A stretch of DNA of 64,000 nt, taken from Nitrosopumilus zosterae (GTDB taxonomy: Archaea; Thermoproteota; Nitrososphaeria; Nitrososphaerales; Nitrosopumilaceae). The stretch is from NCBI RefSeq assembly GCF_025998175.1, contig NZ_AP026695.1:1398581-1462580 (forward strand), written 5' to 3'. Below, in pieces: positions 1 through 9,378 of the stretch. Under the pieces are notes generated by a model that had not been told where the DNA came from, did no database searches, and worked only from the letters and a program-made list of their open reading frames with translations. Each line of letters opens with the position of its first letter. Position 1 is the stretch's first letter. A program made the translations under genes and the position numbers.

Positions 1-528
1 TCTAATATTCACAGAATCTGTTGTGAGAAAAATCTCTTGCATGAATTGAATTGTTCCAACATTCCATGTTACTGGAGCAGATTCAGTTAACACTACACCA
101 TCTGCAAATTCAAAGGATATTGTAATTGCAGAATCCCTTTCAACTTCTAAAAATCCACTGGTCGGACCATTACCCATAGTTCTAGGATTTGTATCAAAAT
201 CACCATCACCGTCTGCATCATGAAAGAATCCCGTAAGAATTACCTCGGCTGTAAAAATTCCAGAATTCACATCAGTCTCTGTAAATTTATAGGGTTCTAG
301 CGAATGCTCTCTTGTTGAAATTTTAATTGGATGGTCTTTAGTGTCTCCGATGGAATCAATCAAGTCATTATCGGTGTTCCAGCTTGGAGCAATGATCGTC
401 ATCTTTACTTTGTCAGTCCACGTGTACGATGACTTGTCTGTAAAAATTGGAGAGTACGGATTATCATAATCAGGAATTGTTGCACCAAATGCAGGGAGTA
501 AAATTAATGAAATCAAAAATAACAACAT
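1..528 (-). CDS. Secreted thaumarchaeal surface protein, N-terminal part (cut by window edge)
   Basis: The open frame runs off the left edge, so only about 176 N-terminal residues are visible. It starts with ATG at 528 (a GTG at 543 would add five residues) and opens with a hydrophobic stretch ending in LLPAFGA, a plausible signal peptide. The mature part begins IPDYDNPYSPIFTDKSSYTW and contains an acidic DADGDGDFD patch that could bind calcium. Repetitive extracellular proteins of this style, with a TDKSSY-like opening, are common in marine Nitrosopumilaceae; this is family knowledge, not a search result. It lies 40 nt downstream of the Sm-like gene on the same strand. Function unknown; cell-surface location inferred. 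Confidence 0.7.
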   Translation of the reverse strand, partial: MLLFLISLILLPAFGATIPDYDNPYSPIFTDKSSYTWTDKVKMTIIAPSWNTDNDLIDSIGDTKDHPIKISTREHSLEPYKFTETDVNSGIFTAEVILTGFFHDADGDGDFDTNPRTMGNGPTSGFLEVERDSAITISFEFADGVVLTESAPVTWNVGTIQFMQEIFLTTDSVNIR

Positions 529-568
529 GACAAAAATTATCACATATTGAATTTAATGTTTGATGAGT

Positions 569-799
569 TTAAGATTCTTCTTCAGGGAGAGACACTAGTA
601 GAATGTTATCACCACGAAGTAATACTTTGCCAATCTTTTCATGTTTTTCTTCGGTAACATCTTCAGCATCATCTAATGTTAAATTCATGTGAATGTCAAA
701 GTCTTTTAGAACGCCTTGAACAGTTCGTGCGTTTCTTAATCGAAGCAAGACCACTTTATCCTTGTTGTTATTCATGAGATTTGTAATTTCATCGGCCAT
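569..799 (-). CDS. Sm-like (LSm) RNA-binding protein
   Basis: This 76-residue protein matches the archaeal Sm-like family, which forms rings that bind U-rich RNA. The Sm1 region is visible as VVLLRLRNARTVQGVLKDFD followed by HMNLTLDDAEDV, and the Sm2 region as IGKVLLRGDNILLVSLP, with the RGDN signature that contacts RNA. Length is typical for the family. It starts 13 nt downstream of the rpoA stop on the same strand and is probably transcribed with the RNA polymerase genes. In many other archaea this place after rpoA is held by rpl30e/nusA/rps12, which are absent here. Confidence 0.92.
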   Translation of the reverse strand: MADEITNLMNNNKDKVVLLRLRNARTVQGVLKDFDIHMNLTLDDAEDVTEEKHEKIGKVLLRGDNILLVSLPEEES

Positions 800-812
800 A
801 ATTATTACCAGA

Positions 813-3800
813 TTATTTTTTCTTGCTTACTTGCATGTATAGATCAACAGTTCCACTGCCGATTGGAATGTTGCTACCAACAATTACGTTTTCAGTAATA
901 CCTTTGAGTTGTTCAATTTCACCACCAAGTGCAGCATGTGCAATTGTAGGAACTGTAATTTCAAATGCGGCTCTTGCAAGAACACTGTCTTTAGTACCGG
1001 CAATTCCATGTCTGCCAATTTGTTGCATGTAACCTCTAGAGCACATTAAATCAGATACTAACATGATGTATCTATTATCAACTTCTAATCCCTGGTCACC
1101 CAGAGTATGATTAAGTTCATCAATCAATGCGTTTCGTGCAGCTTCAATTCCCAGAGTTCCTGCAATTTCAAACACATTGTTTGTTCTGACATTTGTTTTG
1201 TCAATGCCTTTTACTTCAAGAACTTTGGCAATGTTAGAGCCAGTTGTCTGGATAACCCATTCATCGTCTTTTTGAACAAGAGTTACACGTTCAATGTCTG
1301 GAACACCTTTTACAGTGGTGTTTAGAACTTTATTTCTGATTGCAATTACTGTTGCAGTATCAGATTCTTCAACTAGTTTGAGAGTAATTAGTTCACCGAC
1401 TGTTTCCATCTTGAATTTCTTATTTGATGCAAGTGATGCTTCAACTTCAGCAATTGAACATCCTCTCTCTTTTAGTCTGTTCTCACTTAGAATTAATTTA
1501 ATTTCAGTAGAGTAATCAGTTTCACTGTTTGCAATTAATGCGCTGATTTTCGTTTGCAATACATTTCTTGCAACTTCGATTGCTTTTTCTCTGGATTTCT
1601 TTGACTCGTTGTCAAGATAGATATCCATAGTTGGCGTAACTGGTTTCTTTCTTGCATCAACTAGCTCAATTAATCTAGGAAGACCCAAGGTTACGTTTCT
1701 TTCTTTAATTCCTGCAAAATGGAACGTTCTCAAAGTCATCTGAGTACCAGGTTCACCAATTGATTGAGCAGTGATAATTCCCACTGCTTGTCCAGGTTCT
1801 ACTTTGGCTTTGTTGTAAAGTAATAATCCTTTCTTACATACTGCCTCTACACCATCTTTACTTAGGTTTGATTCATGCAATGCTTCAGATACAAGTGACG
1901 TGAGTCTTGGACTGAACGTCTTTGTGTATTTTTTAATCATGGTATCAATTTCATCTTTTGTTGCCTTTTTGCCTGAATCAATCATTGTTTGAGATTCAGC
2001 TAATCTGTGAGCATTGAATGCTTCACCATGGTCACTTTTTGCAACATCTATTCCGTCTTCACCGTAAAGGAATTGAACAATGTGACCGTGTGGATCCCTA
2101 ACGGTTCCATCATATTCCAATCTAATGTGTTCTAGTGCATTAATCAGCCTACGCTGCATGTATCCACTTTGTTGTGTTCTAACTGCAGTGTCGACAAGCC
2201 CTTCACGACCACCCATTGCGTGGAAGAAGAATTCTAATGCAGAGAGACCTTCTCTGTAATTGGATTTTACAAATCCGTGTGCGTCCGGATTATTATCATG
2301 TTCTTGGAAATGTGTCAATGCACGATTGTGGTAGCCATCATGGAGTCGATTACCTCTTCTTGATTGCTGGCCTAAAGCACCTGCCATCTGACCTACGTTT
2401 AGCGACGAACCTCTGGCACCAGTGGTTGCCATAATTTTTCCAGCATTAGAATTATCGAGTGAGTTGTTTGCAGTAGAGCCTGCCTTGTCTCTTGCTTTAC
2501 CTAATTCGTTTACAATGTATGCTTCAAGTGCCTCTTCAGGTCTCATACCTCTGGTAAGTTTGAGAGTTCCTTTTTCATATTGATTAGTCAAATCAGATAC
2601 GATGTCATAGGTTTCTTGAATATCATTGAGAATCTGTTGTTTGTCTTTTTCTGGTACTTCAAGATCACCGAATCCATAACTAAATCCATAACTTGTGATG
2701 AATTGTTTTACCATAATTAGAATAGAATTTAAGAAGTTTTTACCTACTGCATTTCCATAGTCTTTTGTAATTCTGTGTAAGACACTCTCTGGTTCTTCTG
2801 CGCCAATTGAGGTTTTATCAATTACACCACTGATGAGTTCGCCATTTTTAATTACAACATCTTTCGCAGGACCGTTTGTTCCCTTTGACCATTTTGATGT
2901 GAGAACATAATTGAAGTCTTTTGGCAAGAATAGTGAGAATAGTTGTTTTCCAGTGTATGCTGGACCGTCTTTTGTTTTAGTAGCAGGTTTTGGAAGTGCA
3001 TCTTTGTAACCTCCAAGCATTGCAAGATTGGAGAAATCCTGAATAGAAAGAGTTGTTTCGTCTTTTGTTAAAAGATATGCTCCAGTTACAAAGTCTCTGA
3101 GTGCACCAATAATTGGACCACCATATCTTGGAGAGATTAATTGATCTTGGACTCTCATCAAAAGAATCGCTTCTGCTCGTGCTTCCTCACTTTGAGGAAC
3201 ATGGAGGTTCATCTCATCCCCATCAAAGTCTGCGTTGTATGGAGGACAAACTGAAGGATGTAATCTGAAAGTCTTACCTGGAAGTACCCTCACATAGTGA
3301 GCCATAATAGACATTTGGTGAAGTGAAGGTTGTCTGTTAAACATGACAATATCACCATCTGCAAGATGTCTTTCAATCAGATAACCAATCTCAAGAGTTT
3401 CTGCAATGGTAGAACGATCTTCTACAAAGTCTAATCTAATTTTAACACCGTCAGGTCTAACGATATAGTTTACACCAGGGAATTTCTCAGGTCCATTAAT
3501 TACAAGTTTTCGCATTCTTTCAATATTCCACTCTGTAACGATTTCAGGAATTGTTAGTTTCATAGCAACTTGCTCAGGAACTCCAACTTCAGACAAATCC
3601 AAGTTAGGATCAGGTGAAATTACAGTTCTGCTTGAAAAGTCGACTCTCTTTCCAGATAATGAGCCTCTAAATCTGCCTTCTTTTCCTTTGAGTCTTTGAG
3701 TTAATGTTTTGAGTGGACGTCCAGAACGATGGTGAGCTTGAGGAATTCCAGAAACTTCATTATCAAAATATGTTGTAGAATGATACTGTAGCAGATCAAC

Positions 3801-4604
3801 CAAGTCTTGAACAATTAGTGGTGGAGTTCCAGCTTCTTTGCTTTCCTTTAGTCTTTGATTAACTCTAATGATGTCTACCATTTTGTGTGTCAAGTCATCT
3901 TCAGATCTAATTCCTGTTTCAAGAATGATTGATGGTCTTACAGTTACAGGTGGGACAGGCAATGCCTGAAGAATAAACCATTCAGGTCTTGCAGTAATTG
4001 GATCATAGGATAAAAGAAGCAAATCTTCATCAAGAATTTGTGAAAATCTTTCTCTAATTGTAATTGGAAGTAATCTATGTTCACCAATCTCTGTTTTTTC
4101 AACGAAGATGGTTGGTTTTGTAAAGACTAATTCGTATTGGGTTTTACCACAATGAGGACATTCTTTTGCTTTCTTTGCTTTTTCTATAATTTGTTCTGGG
4201 ATACGTTTTTGAGAAATTACAGTGTATGCAGCATGTTTGTCTTTGATTTTTTTGAATTCATCTAAATCTTCTTGTGGTACTTTGAGTCTTGCACAAGAAC
4301 GGCATGTTGATTGTAATAGTTTGTAGATGTTATCAATAAATGCAATATGTAAAATTGGCTCTGCAAGTTCAATATGTCCAAAATGTCCAGGACATCTAGC
4401 AGCAGTATTTCCACAAGTTAAACATTTTTGTCCTGGTTCAAGTGTACCGAGTCTTCCATCCATAAGACCTCCTTGAACTGGCATTCCATCTTCATCATAT
4501 GTTTCAGGTGCAGTAATTTCAGCAACAGAATATTTTCGAACTTCGGTTGGAGACCATACGGAAAAACGGATTCCATCGATTGATTTGATAGCTTGAAGCG
4601 ACAT
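813..4604 (-). CDS. rpoA: DNA-directed RNA polymerase subunit A, unsplit (A' and A'' in one chain)
   Basis: The 1263-residue chain is the largest polymerase subunit, carrying the active-site Mg site NADFDGDEM with Asp459, Asp461 and Asp463. An N-terminal zinc site (CLTCGNTAARCPGHFGH) and the C-terminal A'' region with the trigger-loop area (GEPGTQMTLRTFHFAG) are all in one frame. Most Euryarchaeota and Crenarchaeota split this gene into rpoA1 and rpoA2; the fused form is a known thaumarchaeal trait and a strong taxonomic marker. Start ATG at 4604 overlaps the rpoB stop by one base, indicating tight coupling in the rpoH-rpoB-rpoA operon. Confidence 0.98.
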   Translation of the reverse strand: MSLQAIKSIDGIRFSVWSPTEVRKYSVAEITAPETYDEDGMPVQGGLMDGRLGTLEPGQKCLTCGNTAARCPGHFGHIELAEPILHIAFIDNIYKLLQSTCRSCARLKVPQEDLDEFKKIKDKHAAYTVISQKRIPEQIIEKAKKAKECPHCGKTQYELVFTKPTIFVEKTEIGEHRLLPITIRERFSQILDEDLLLLSYDPITARPEWFILQALPVPPVTVRPSIILETGIRSEDDLTHKMVDIIRVNQRLKESKEAGTPPLIVQDLVDLLQYHSTTYFDNEVSGIPQAHHRSGRPLKTLTQRLKGKEGRFRGSLSGKRVDFSSRTVISPDPNLDLSEVGVPEQVAMKLTIPEIVTEWNIERMRKLVINGPEKFPGVNYIVRPDGVKIRLDFVEDRSTIAETLEIGYLIERHLADGDIVMFNRQPSLHQMSIMAHYVRVLPGKTFRLHPSVCPPYNADFDGDEMNLHVPQSEEARAEAILLMRVQDQLISPRYGGPIIGALRDFVTGAYLLTKDETTLSIQDFSNLAMLGGYKDALPKPATKTKDGPAYTGKQLFSLFLPKDFNYVLTSKWSKGTNGPAKDVVIKNGELISGVIDKTSIGAEEPESVLHRITKDYGNAVGKNFLNSILIMVKQFITSYGFSYGFGDLEVPEKDKQQILNDIQETYDIVSDLTNQYEKGTLKLTRGMRPEEALEAYIVNELGKARDKAGSTANNSLDNSNAGKIMATTGARGSSLNVGQMAGALGQQSRRGNRLHDGYHNRALTHFQEHDNNPDAHGFVKSNYREGLSALEFFFHAMGGREGLVDTAVRTQQSGYMQRRLINALEHIRLEYDGTVRDPHGHIVQFLYGEDGIDVAKSDHGEAFNAHRLAESQTMIDSGKKATKDEIDTMIKKYTKTFSPRLTSLVSEALHESNLSKDGVEAVCKKGLLLYNKAKVEPGQAVGIITAQSIGEPGTQMTLRTFHFAGIKERNVTLGLPRLIELVDARKKPVTPTMDIYLDNESKKSREKAIEVARNVLQTKISALIANSETDYSTEIKLILSENRLKERGCSIAEVEASLASNKKFKMETVGELITLKLVEESDTATVIAIRNKVLNTTVKGVPDIERVTLVQKDDEWVIQTTGSNIAKVLEVKGIDKTNVRTNNVFEIAGTLGIEAARNALIDELNHTLGDQGLEVDNRYIMLVSDLMCSRGYMQQIGRHGIAGTKDSVLARAAFEITVPTIAHAALGGEIEQLKGITENVIVGSNIPIGSGTVDLYMQVSKKK

Positions 4605-7600
4605 TAGATTTTCTCCTTGATTAATAGACGTGGTGCGACATTAAGACTCTGCATTTCTTGTAAGAGTAGTTTGAATGCATACGCCACTGAGACTGAAGAG
4701 ACTTTGGCTTTATCACCACAAACCCGACATACATATTTTCTTTGTTTAACATCATGATAAGCAACCAATCCACATCTTTCACAGACAAAAATATCAGATT
4801 TATCAGATTCGTCAAGTAATCTATCTTTTAGAATCATAGAAGCTCCATAAGCAATCAAACAGTCTCTCTCCATTTCACCGAATCTTAAACCACCACCTCT
4901 TGCTCTACCTTCAGTTGGTTGTTTAGTTAACATCTGAACTTGTCCACGTGCTCTTGCATGGATTTTGTCAGCAACCATATGATGGAGTTTCTGATAATAT
5001 ACAACTCCAATAAAGACATCTACTGGGAAGGGTTTTCCAGTTCTACCATCATACATTATTTCTTTGCCAGAATATTTGAAATTGTGTGCATCCATTACTT
5101 CTTTTACTTCATCCATTTTTTCTCCGACAAATGCAGAGCCATCAAATCGCTTTCCACGAAATGCAGCAGCCTTGCCACAAATAGATTCCATCATCATTCC
5201 AACGGTCATTCTAGATGGAAATGCGTGAGGATTAATCAAAACATCAGGAGACATACCTTCTGCAGTATATGGCAAGTCTTCGGCTTTGGCTAAAATTCCA
5301 AGTACACCCTTTTGTCCATGTCTTGATGCAAATTTATCACCAATTTCAGGAATTCTCATATCTCTTGCGCGAATCTTGTACATTTTTCCACCTTCATTTG
5401 ATTGAGTCATAACTACTGTATCTACAACTCCTGTTTCAGATGGTCTAACACCAATAGAAGTATCTCTTCTGTATGGACCAGATGATTCAAACTCTCTATA
5501 TTCTTCCATAAATCTTGGAGGACTAGTTTTTCCAATTAAAATATCTCCGCCCTTTACTGGAGCTTCTGATGCAACAACGCCATCTTCTTCAAGTAATCTA
5601 TATGCACGCTCTCCCTTGTAACCTCTAATGTTATCTTCAGCGTTAGGAATCTCAAAGGTATCACGCATTCCGCCGGGGTATTGTTTTGCTTCAGCATCAT
5701 AAATTCTAAAGAAGAATGTTCTTCCCAATCCCCTATCTACAGATGCTTTGCTAAGAACAATTGCATCTTCGATGTTATATCCGTCGAATGGAAGTACTGC
5801 AACAACACAGTTCTGACCCGCTGGTCTATCTTCCAATCCCAAGAGTTTCATTGCTTTTGTATTTACAATTGGAACTTGCGGATATAGCATAAAGTGTTGT
5901 CTAACATATGTACTAGTATTCATCATAGGTGTTGAAAATCCTAAGCTCTGTTTTGCCATTGCAGATTCATATGTATTTCTTGGAGATTGATTATGTTCTG
6001 GATACGGAATGATAGAAGCTCCTGCACCTAAGATTGCTGGAGGGAATACTTCAAGGTGAGTGTGTTTCTTTGTATCTTTTTCATCTAATGTAACATAACA
6101 GTTTTCTTCTTCATTTGCATCAATCATTTCCAAAACTCCCATTCTCAAAAGATCAGTCCAGGAAAGTAATTTCTTGGAGATTTTATCTAACAAATCTTGA
6201 GTTAACAATGATTTGTTATCTTTGATAATTATTAATGGTCGTAAAACACGTCCTGCATTACAATTCACATAAAGTCTTCTTGTTGAACCTTCGATATCAG
6301 ATTTATGAAATGACACTCCAACATGAGGATGAATCTTTGAATTTCTTCTGAGTTCTCTGAGAGATTCAGCTATCTCTTGACCATCTTTGAAATATCCAAT
6401 TAAACGACCGTCAACAAAAACTCTGGTTCCATCTTTTTTCAAATCTTCTTTGGCATCAAAGAAATGAACAGTTCCAAGATCATAGAGTTTTTCCACAATT
6501 TCTTCTGATGGAACATTCACTGAGATAATTCCAGATAGAGCGAGGTTTTTCACCAAACCACAGTTTGAGCCTTCAGGAGTTTCACTTGGACATATTCTTC
6601 CAAAGTGAGTTGCATGCAAGTCTCTTGCCTCAAAGTTGGGCTGGGTTCTACTAAGAGGAGATTGAATTCGTCTAAGATGACTAATTGTTGAAAGATAATT
6701 TGTTCTATCAAGTAATTGAGTAACACCAACACGTCCACGTCCCCAGTTTCCAGTAGCTATCGCATTGTTTAGTTTGTCAGTAATAATTCCAGGACGAATT
6801 GCAGCAGCTACTGCATTAATTCCTCGTTTTTGACCTGATCTTTCTAATTGGTATTTCATGTCTCTAACCAAATTCCTAAACGCAGTTCTAAAGAGATCTG
6901 CCAACATTTGTCCTGCAAATTTGATTACTTTGTTTCCATAATGATCCTTGTCATCAGGGGTAATCCAACCAAGTTTTAATTCTAATAATTTACAAGCGGC
7001 TTCACCTAAGAATTGTGCTTTTTCTTTTCTATTTTCTGGATGTTTACCCAAATGTGGCAACAATCCCCAATCAAGTAAAGTTTCTGCACGTTTAATTTGG
7101 AATTCCTCCAACATTCCAGGTGCAATTCTTTTACTAATGTAAACAATGGCGTCTTTAGATGTTGGAACATCTCCCGCTTTTTCAAAAGAGCCTTCCAGTT
7201 CATCTTGAAGATCATCCACCAAAGAGACAACTGCTGCAATTTCTCTATCAGATTCTAATCCAAGTGCTCTCATCAATGTGACAACTGGAATATCAACTGG
7301 AGAACCAGGAATTCTAGCTACAATCAACCCATCGTTTTTCATTACAAGTTCTAATTTTGCACGATATCCAACAATTGATGAATATACTTTAGCTTTGAAA
7401 ACAATATTTCCACCAACAGTTTCTCTATCTACAATAATTTTATTGTAAGAAAGATCTTCTAATCCTACAATTACTCTTTCTGAACCATTAATGATGAAGT
7501 AACCACCAGGATCATTGGGATCCTCACCATGTTCAATTAATTTTTGAGTAGAGAAATTATGTAAGATGCAGGCATTTGATTTTGCCATTACTGGTACATC

Positions 7601-7951
7601 GCCAATATGAACAAATCTGGATTCCAAAATTTTTCCATCCTCTACAACACTTGCCTCCATCATGACAGGGGCAGAATATGAAACGTTTCTCAATCGTGCC
7701 TCAGCTGGAGTAATATGAGTAATAGAACCATCAAGTTCCATCATTCTTGGTTGTTGAAGTTTGACTTTACCTAGTTGAATTTTGTAAGGGTATTCAGCAT
7801 TTTCAATATCAATTTGTCCTACTTCATTGATAATACTTTGAAGTCCTCTCTCTAGAAATTCATCAAATGAGTTTAGGTGTTGACGTGCAATACCCTCACG
7901 TTTCAGAATATCTTGAATTACTGGCCAACGCTTTGTGGATGGATCTGCCAT
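4604..7951 (-). CDS. rpoB: DNA-directed RNA polymerase subunit B
   Basis: This 1115-residue protein is the second-largest polymerase subunit in unsplit form. Recognisable parts are the core segment RICPSETPEGSNCGLVKNLA, the catalytic-region segment GQNCVVAVLPFDGYNIEDA, the GDKFASRHGQKGV loop near the active site, and a C-terminal zinc ribbon with Cys pairs CERC and CRVC. The gene overlaps rpoH by one base upstream and rpoA by one base downstream, so all three are probably made from a single transcript starting upstream of 8202. Confidence 0.98.
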   Translation of the reverse strand: MADPSTKRWPVIQDILKREGIARQHLNSFDEFLERGLQSIINEVGQIDIENAEYPYKIQLGKVKLQQPRMMELDGSITHITPAEARLRNVSYSAPVMMEASVVEDGKILESRFVHIGDVPVMAKSNACILHNFSTQKLIEHGEDPNDPGGYFIINGSERVIVGLEDLSYNKIIVDRETVGGNIVFKAKVYSSIVGYRAKLELVMKNDGLIVARIPGSPVDIPVVTLMRALGLESDREIAAVVSLVDDLQDELEGSFEKAGDVPTSKDAIVYISKRIAPGMLEEFQIKRAETLLDWGLLPHLGKHPENRKEKAQFLGEAACKLLELKLGWITPDDKDHYGNKVIKFAGQMLADLFRTAFRNLVRDMKYQLERSGQKRGINAVAAAIRPGIITDKLNNAIATGNWGRGRVGVTQLLDRTNYLSTISHLRRIQSPLSRTQPNFEARDLHATHFGRICPSETPEGSNCGLVKNLALSGIISVNVPSEEIVEKLYDLGTVHFFDAKEDLKKDGTRVFVDGRLIGYFKDGQEIAESLRELRRNSKIHPHVGVSFHKSDIEGSTRRLYVNCNAGRVLRPLIIIKDNKSLLTQDLLDKISKKLLSWTDLLRMGVLEMIDANEEENCYVTLDEKDTKKHTHLEVFPPAILGAGASIIPYPEHNQSPRNTYESAMAKQSLGFSTPMMNTSTYVRQHFMLYPQVPIVNTKAMKLLGLEDRPAGQNCVVAVLPFDGYNIEDAIVLSKASVDRGLGRTFFFRIYDAEAKQYPGGMRDTFEIPNAEDNIRGYKGERAYRLLEEDGVVASEAPVKGGDILIGKTSPPRFMEEYREFESSGPYRRDTSIGVRPSETGVVDTVVMTQSNEGGKMYKIRARDMRIPEIGDKFASRHGQKGVLGILAKAEDLPYTAEGMSPDVLINPHAFPSRMTVGMMMESICGKAAAFRGKRFDGSAFVGEKMDEVKEVMDAHNFKYSGKEIMYDGRTGKPFPVDVFIGVVYYQKLHHMVADKIHARARGQVQMLTKQPTEGRARGGGLRFGEMERDCLIAYGASMILKDRLLDESDKSDIFVCERCGLVAYHDVKQRKYVCRVCGDKAKVSSVSVAYAFKLLLQEMQSLNVAPRLLIKEKI

Positions 7952-8202
7952 TATACTTCCACCACGTATCTGTAATAGAGACTTTCACCAGCAGTTGGAC
8001 TTTTTCTGGTAATCTTTATCATATCACCAGGTTTTATTCCAAGTCCCAAAATTGCAGGATCATTTACAAAGATTAATGGTAATTCGGTTGGTTTGCAATT
8101 GTATTTTTTTAAAACTTCTTCAGCTTCTTGTTTTGAAATAATCTCATGTTTTGGAACATAGATATGATCTGGCACTAGAACTTGATTTTTTTTAGTTGCC
8201 AA
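7951..8202 (-). CDS. rpoH: DNA-directed RNA polymerase subunit H (Rpb5 C-terminal homologue)
   Basis: An 83-residue protein matching archaeal RpoH, the counterpart of the C-terminal domain of eukaryotic Rpb5, which sits in the lower jaw of the polymerase. Recognisable features are the opening VLVPDHIYVPKHEIISKQEA and the C-terminal GDMIKITRKSPTAGESLYYR, typical of the family. The start is TTG at 8202. It is the first gene of the rpoH-rpoB-rpoA unit and is divergent from the first PEFG gene, leaving a 179-nt intergenic region for both promoters. Confidence 0.96.
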   Translation of the reverse strand: MATKKNQVLVPDHIYVPKHEIISKQEAEEVLKKYNCKPTELPLIFVNDPAILGLGIKPGDMIKITRKSPTAGESLYYRYVVEV

Positions 8203-8351
8203 CTACAAAACCCCCATTTAGAACATTAAATGTAACGGTAAATAATACACACAAACTGTCAAAATCTCACGCTCGGGTTAATATATATCTAATCTGAAAT
8301 TCGTCAGCGCTTAGTCTTTTTTCTTTTTAGTCAATAAATTTTATCGTAACC

Positions 8352-8358
8352 TTAAATA
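8352..8358 (+). promoter_or_regulatory. TATA box for first PEFG gene
   Basis: The sequence TTAAATA is centred about 27 nt upstream of the ATG at 8382, the spacing expected for a leaderless archaeal transcript. No Shine-Dalgarno sequence lies before the start. Confidence 0.55.
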
Positions 8359-8381
8359 GCATTATTTTTCGCGTAAAATTG

Positions 8382-9206
8382 ATGAAAGCTCATCTAACGG
8401 TGTTTACCTTATCTGCAATTTTGATTGTAAGTATTGGTATGGCACCAGCATTTGGACAAATACAAAACTCGATTGTTGTTACTACGGACAAATCATCATA
8501 TTCAGAAGGTGAAACAATCATAGTAACAGGTGAAGTACGAGATCTGTATTCAGGAACCCCAGTAAGTTTGATAGTTAAGAATGACAACGCAATTGTCAGT
8601 CTAGCTCAATTAACAATAGGTGCTGACAAAAAATTCAGGACTGAATTGACTGCGGGCGGAACAATGAAGACAGCTGGAACTTATACAATTGAAGTGACAT
8701 ATGGAACACAAAATCGTATAGCAACAACGACATTTGAATTTGGTGGATCTACAAGTACTCCACCAAAGAATACAGGAGTAACCGATACAACTGTTTCAAT
8801 TGAAGGTTCTAGTGACTTAATAGGATACACAATAACGGGTGGAAAACTATTAGGTATCATGCCTGATGTAGAAGCAAAATCACTCATCGTATCTATCGAT
8901 GCAACAAGTGATGGTTCACTTACCTTGACAATCCCTAGATCAATATTGGATGCAACAATGAATGGTGAAGATGACGAATTCTTTGTCTTAATTGACGGAG
9001 AAGAAGTAAACTTTGAAGAAACAACATCAGCAACGGAAAGAATTCTCACCATAGCGTTCCCAGTAGGAGCTGAAGAGATTGAAATAATCGGTACATTTGT
9101 AATTCCAGAATTTGGTACAATTGCAGCCATGATTCTAGCAGTAGCAATTATCTCAATAATTGCAGTATCTGCAAAATCAAGACTTAGCATTATGCCAAGA
9201 TACTAA
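8382..9206 (+). CDS. Secreted Ig-like protein with PEFG-CTERM anchor (paralogue 1)
   Basis: About 274 residues, start ATG 8382 (TTG three bases earlier also possible). It has a signal peptide ending around APAFGQ, then a beta-rich module beginning TTDKSSYSEGETIIVTGEV and ending GTYTIEVTYG, then a second module from about residue 145 (YTITGGKLLG through FFVLIDGEEV and EIEIIGTFV), and a C-terminal PEFG motif, hydrophobic helix and basic end SRLSIMPRY. PEFG-CTERM tails are known thaumarchaeal sorting signals thought to be processed by an archaeosortase. It is the first of four tandem paralogues. Ligand or role unknown; a cell-surface location is inferred. Confidence 0.85.
   Translation: MKAHLTVFTLSAILIVSIGMAPAFGQIQNSIVVTTDKSSYSEGETIIVTGEVRDLYSGTPVSLIVKNDNAIVSLAQLTIGADKKFRTELTAGGTMKTAGTYTIEVTYGTQNRIATTTFEFGGSTSTPPKNTGVTDTTVSIEGSSDLIGYTITGGKLLGIMPDVEAKSLIVSIDATSDGSLTLTIPRSILDATMNGEDDEFFVLIDGEEVNFEETTSATERILTIAFPVGAEEIEIIGTFVIPEFGTIAAMILAVAIISIIAVSAKSRLSIMPRY
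9105..9206 (+). repeat. PEFG tail cassette, copy 1
   Basis: This 102-nt segment encodes the last 33 residues from PEFG to the stop. Copies at 10135 and 11070 each differ from this one at only two positions, all synonymous, while the sequence just upstream of the PEFG codons is clearly diverged. Confidence 0.9.
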
Positions 9207-9212
9207 ATTTCA

Positions 9213-9229
9213 TCTTTTTTTCTATTTTT
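9213..9229 (+). terminator. T-rich terminator after paralogue 1
   Basis: Two runs of seven and five T on the coding strand begin seven bases after the stop codon. Poly-T tracts are the usual intrinsic termination signal in archaea. No hairpin is evident. Confidence 0.5.
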
Positions 9230-9333
9230 AATGAGTAAACTGAGGGAGTTTACAAGCCATACATGTTTTTCTAGATCTTACCACTTTACACTAAAAAAAT
9301 ATGAACCCAAGACCTGCTAACTTAACAGAACCA

Positions 9334-9353
9334 TTTTTAAATATACATAAATA
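9334..9353 (+). promoter_or_regulatory. TATA-type promoter element, copy A
   Basis: The 20-nt sequence TTTTTAAATATACATAAATA begins 45 nt before the ATG of paralogue 2. Exactly the same 20 nt occur 44 nt before the ATG of paralogue 3, suggesting a duplicated promoter. Confidence 0.6.
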
Positions 9354-9378
9354 ACAAGATATCTGAAGTTGAATTAGG

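Noticed and set aside
8681..9190. Long reverse frame opposite PEFG paralogue 1, with a similar one at 10802-11155
   Set aside because: Both start with the same peptide only because they are antisense to the identical PEFG cassette; no promoter or start context, and codon use fits the forward genes.
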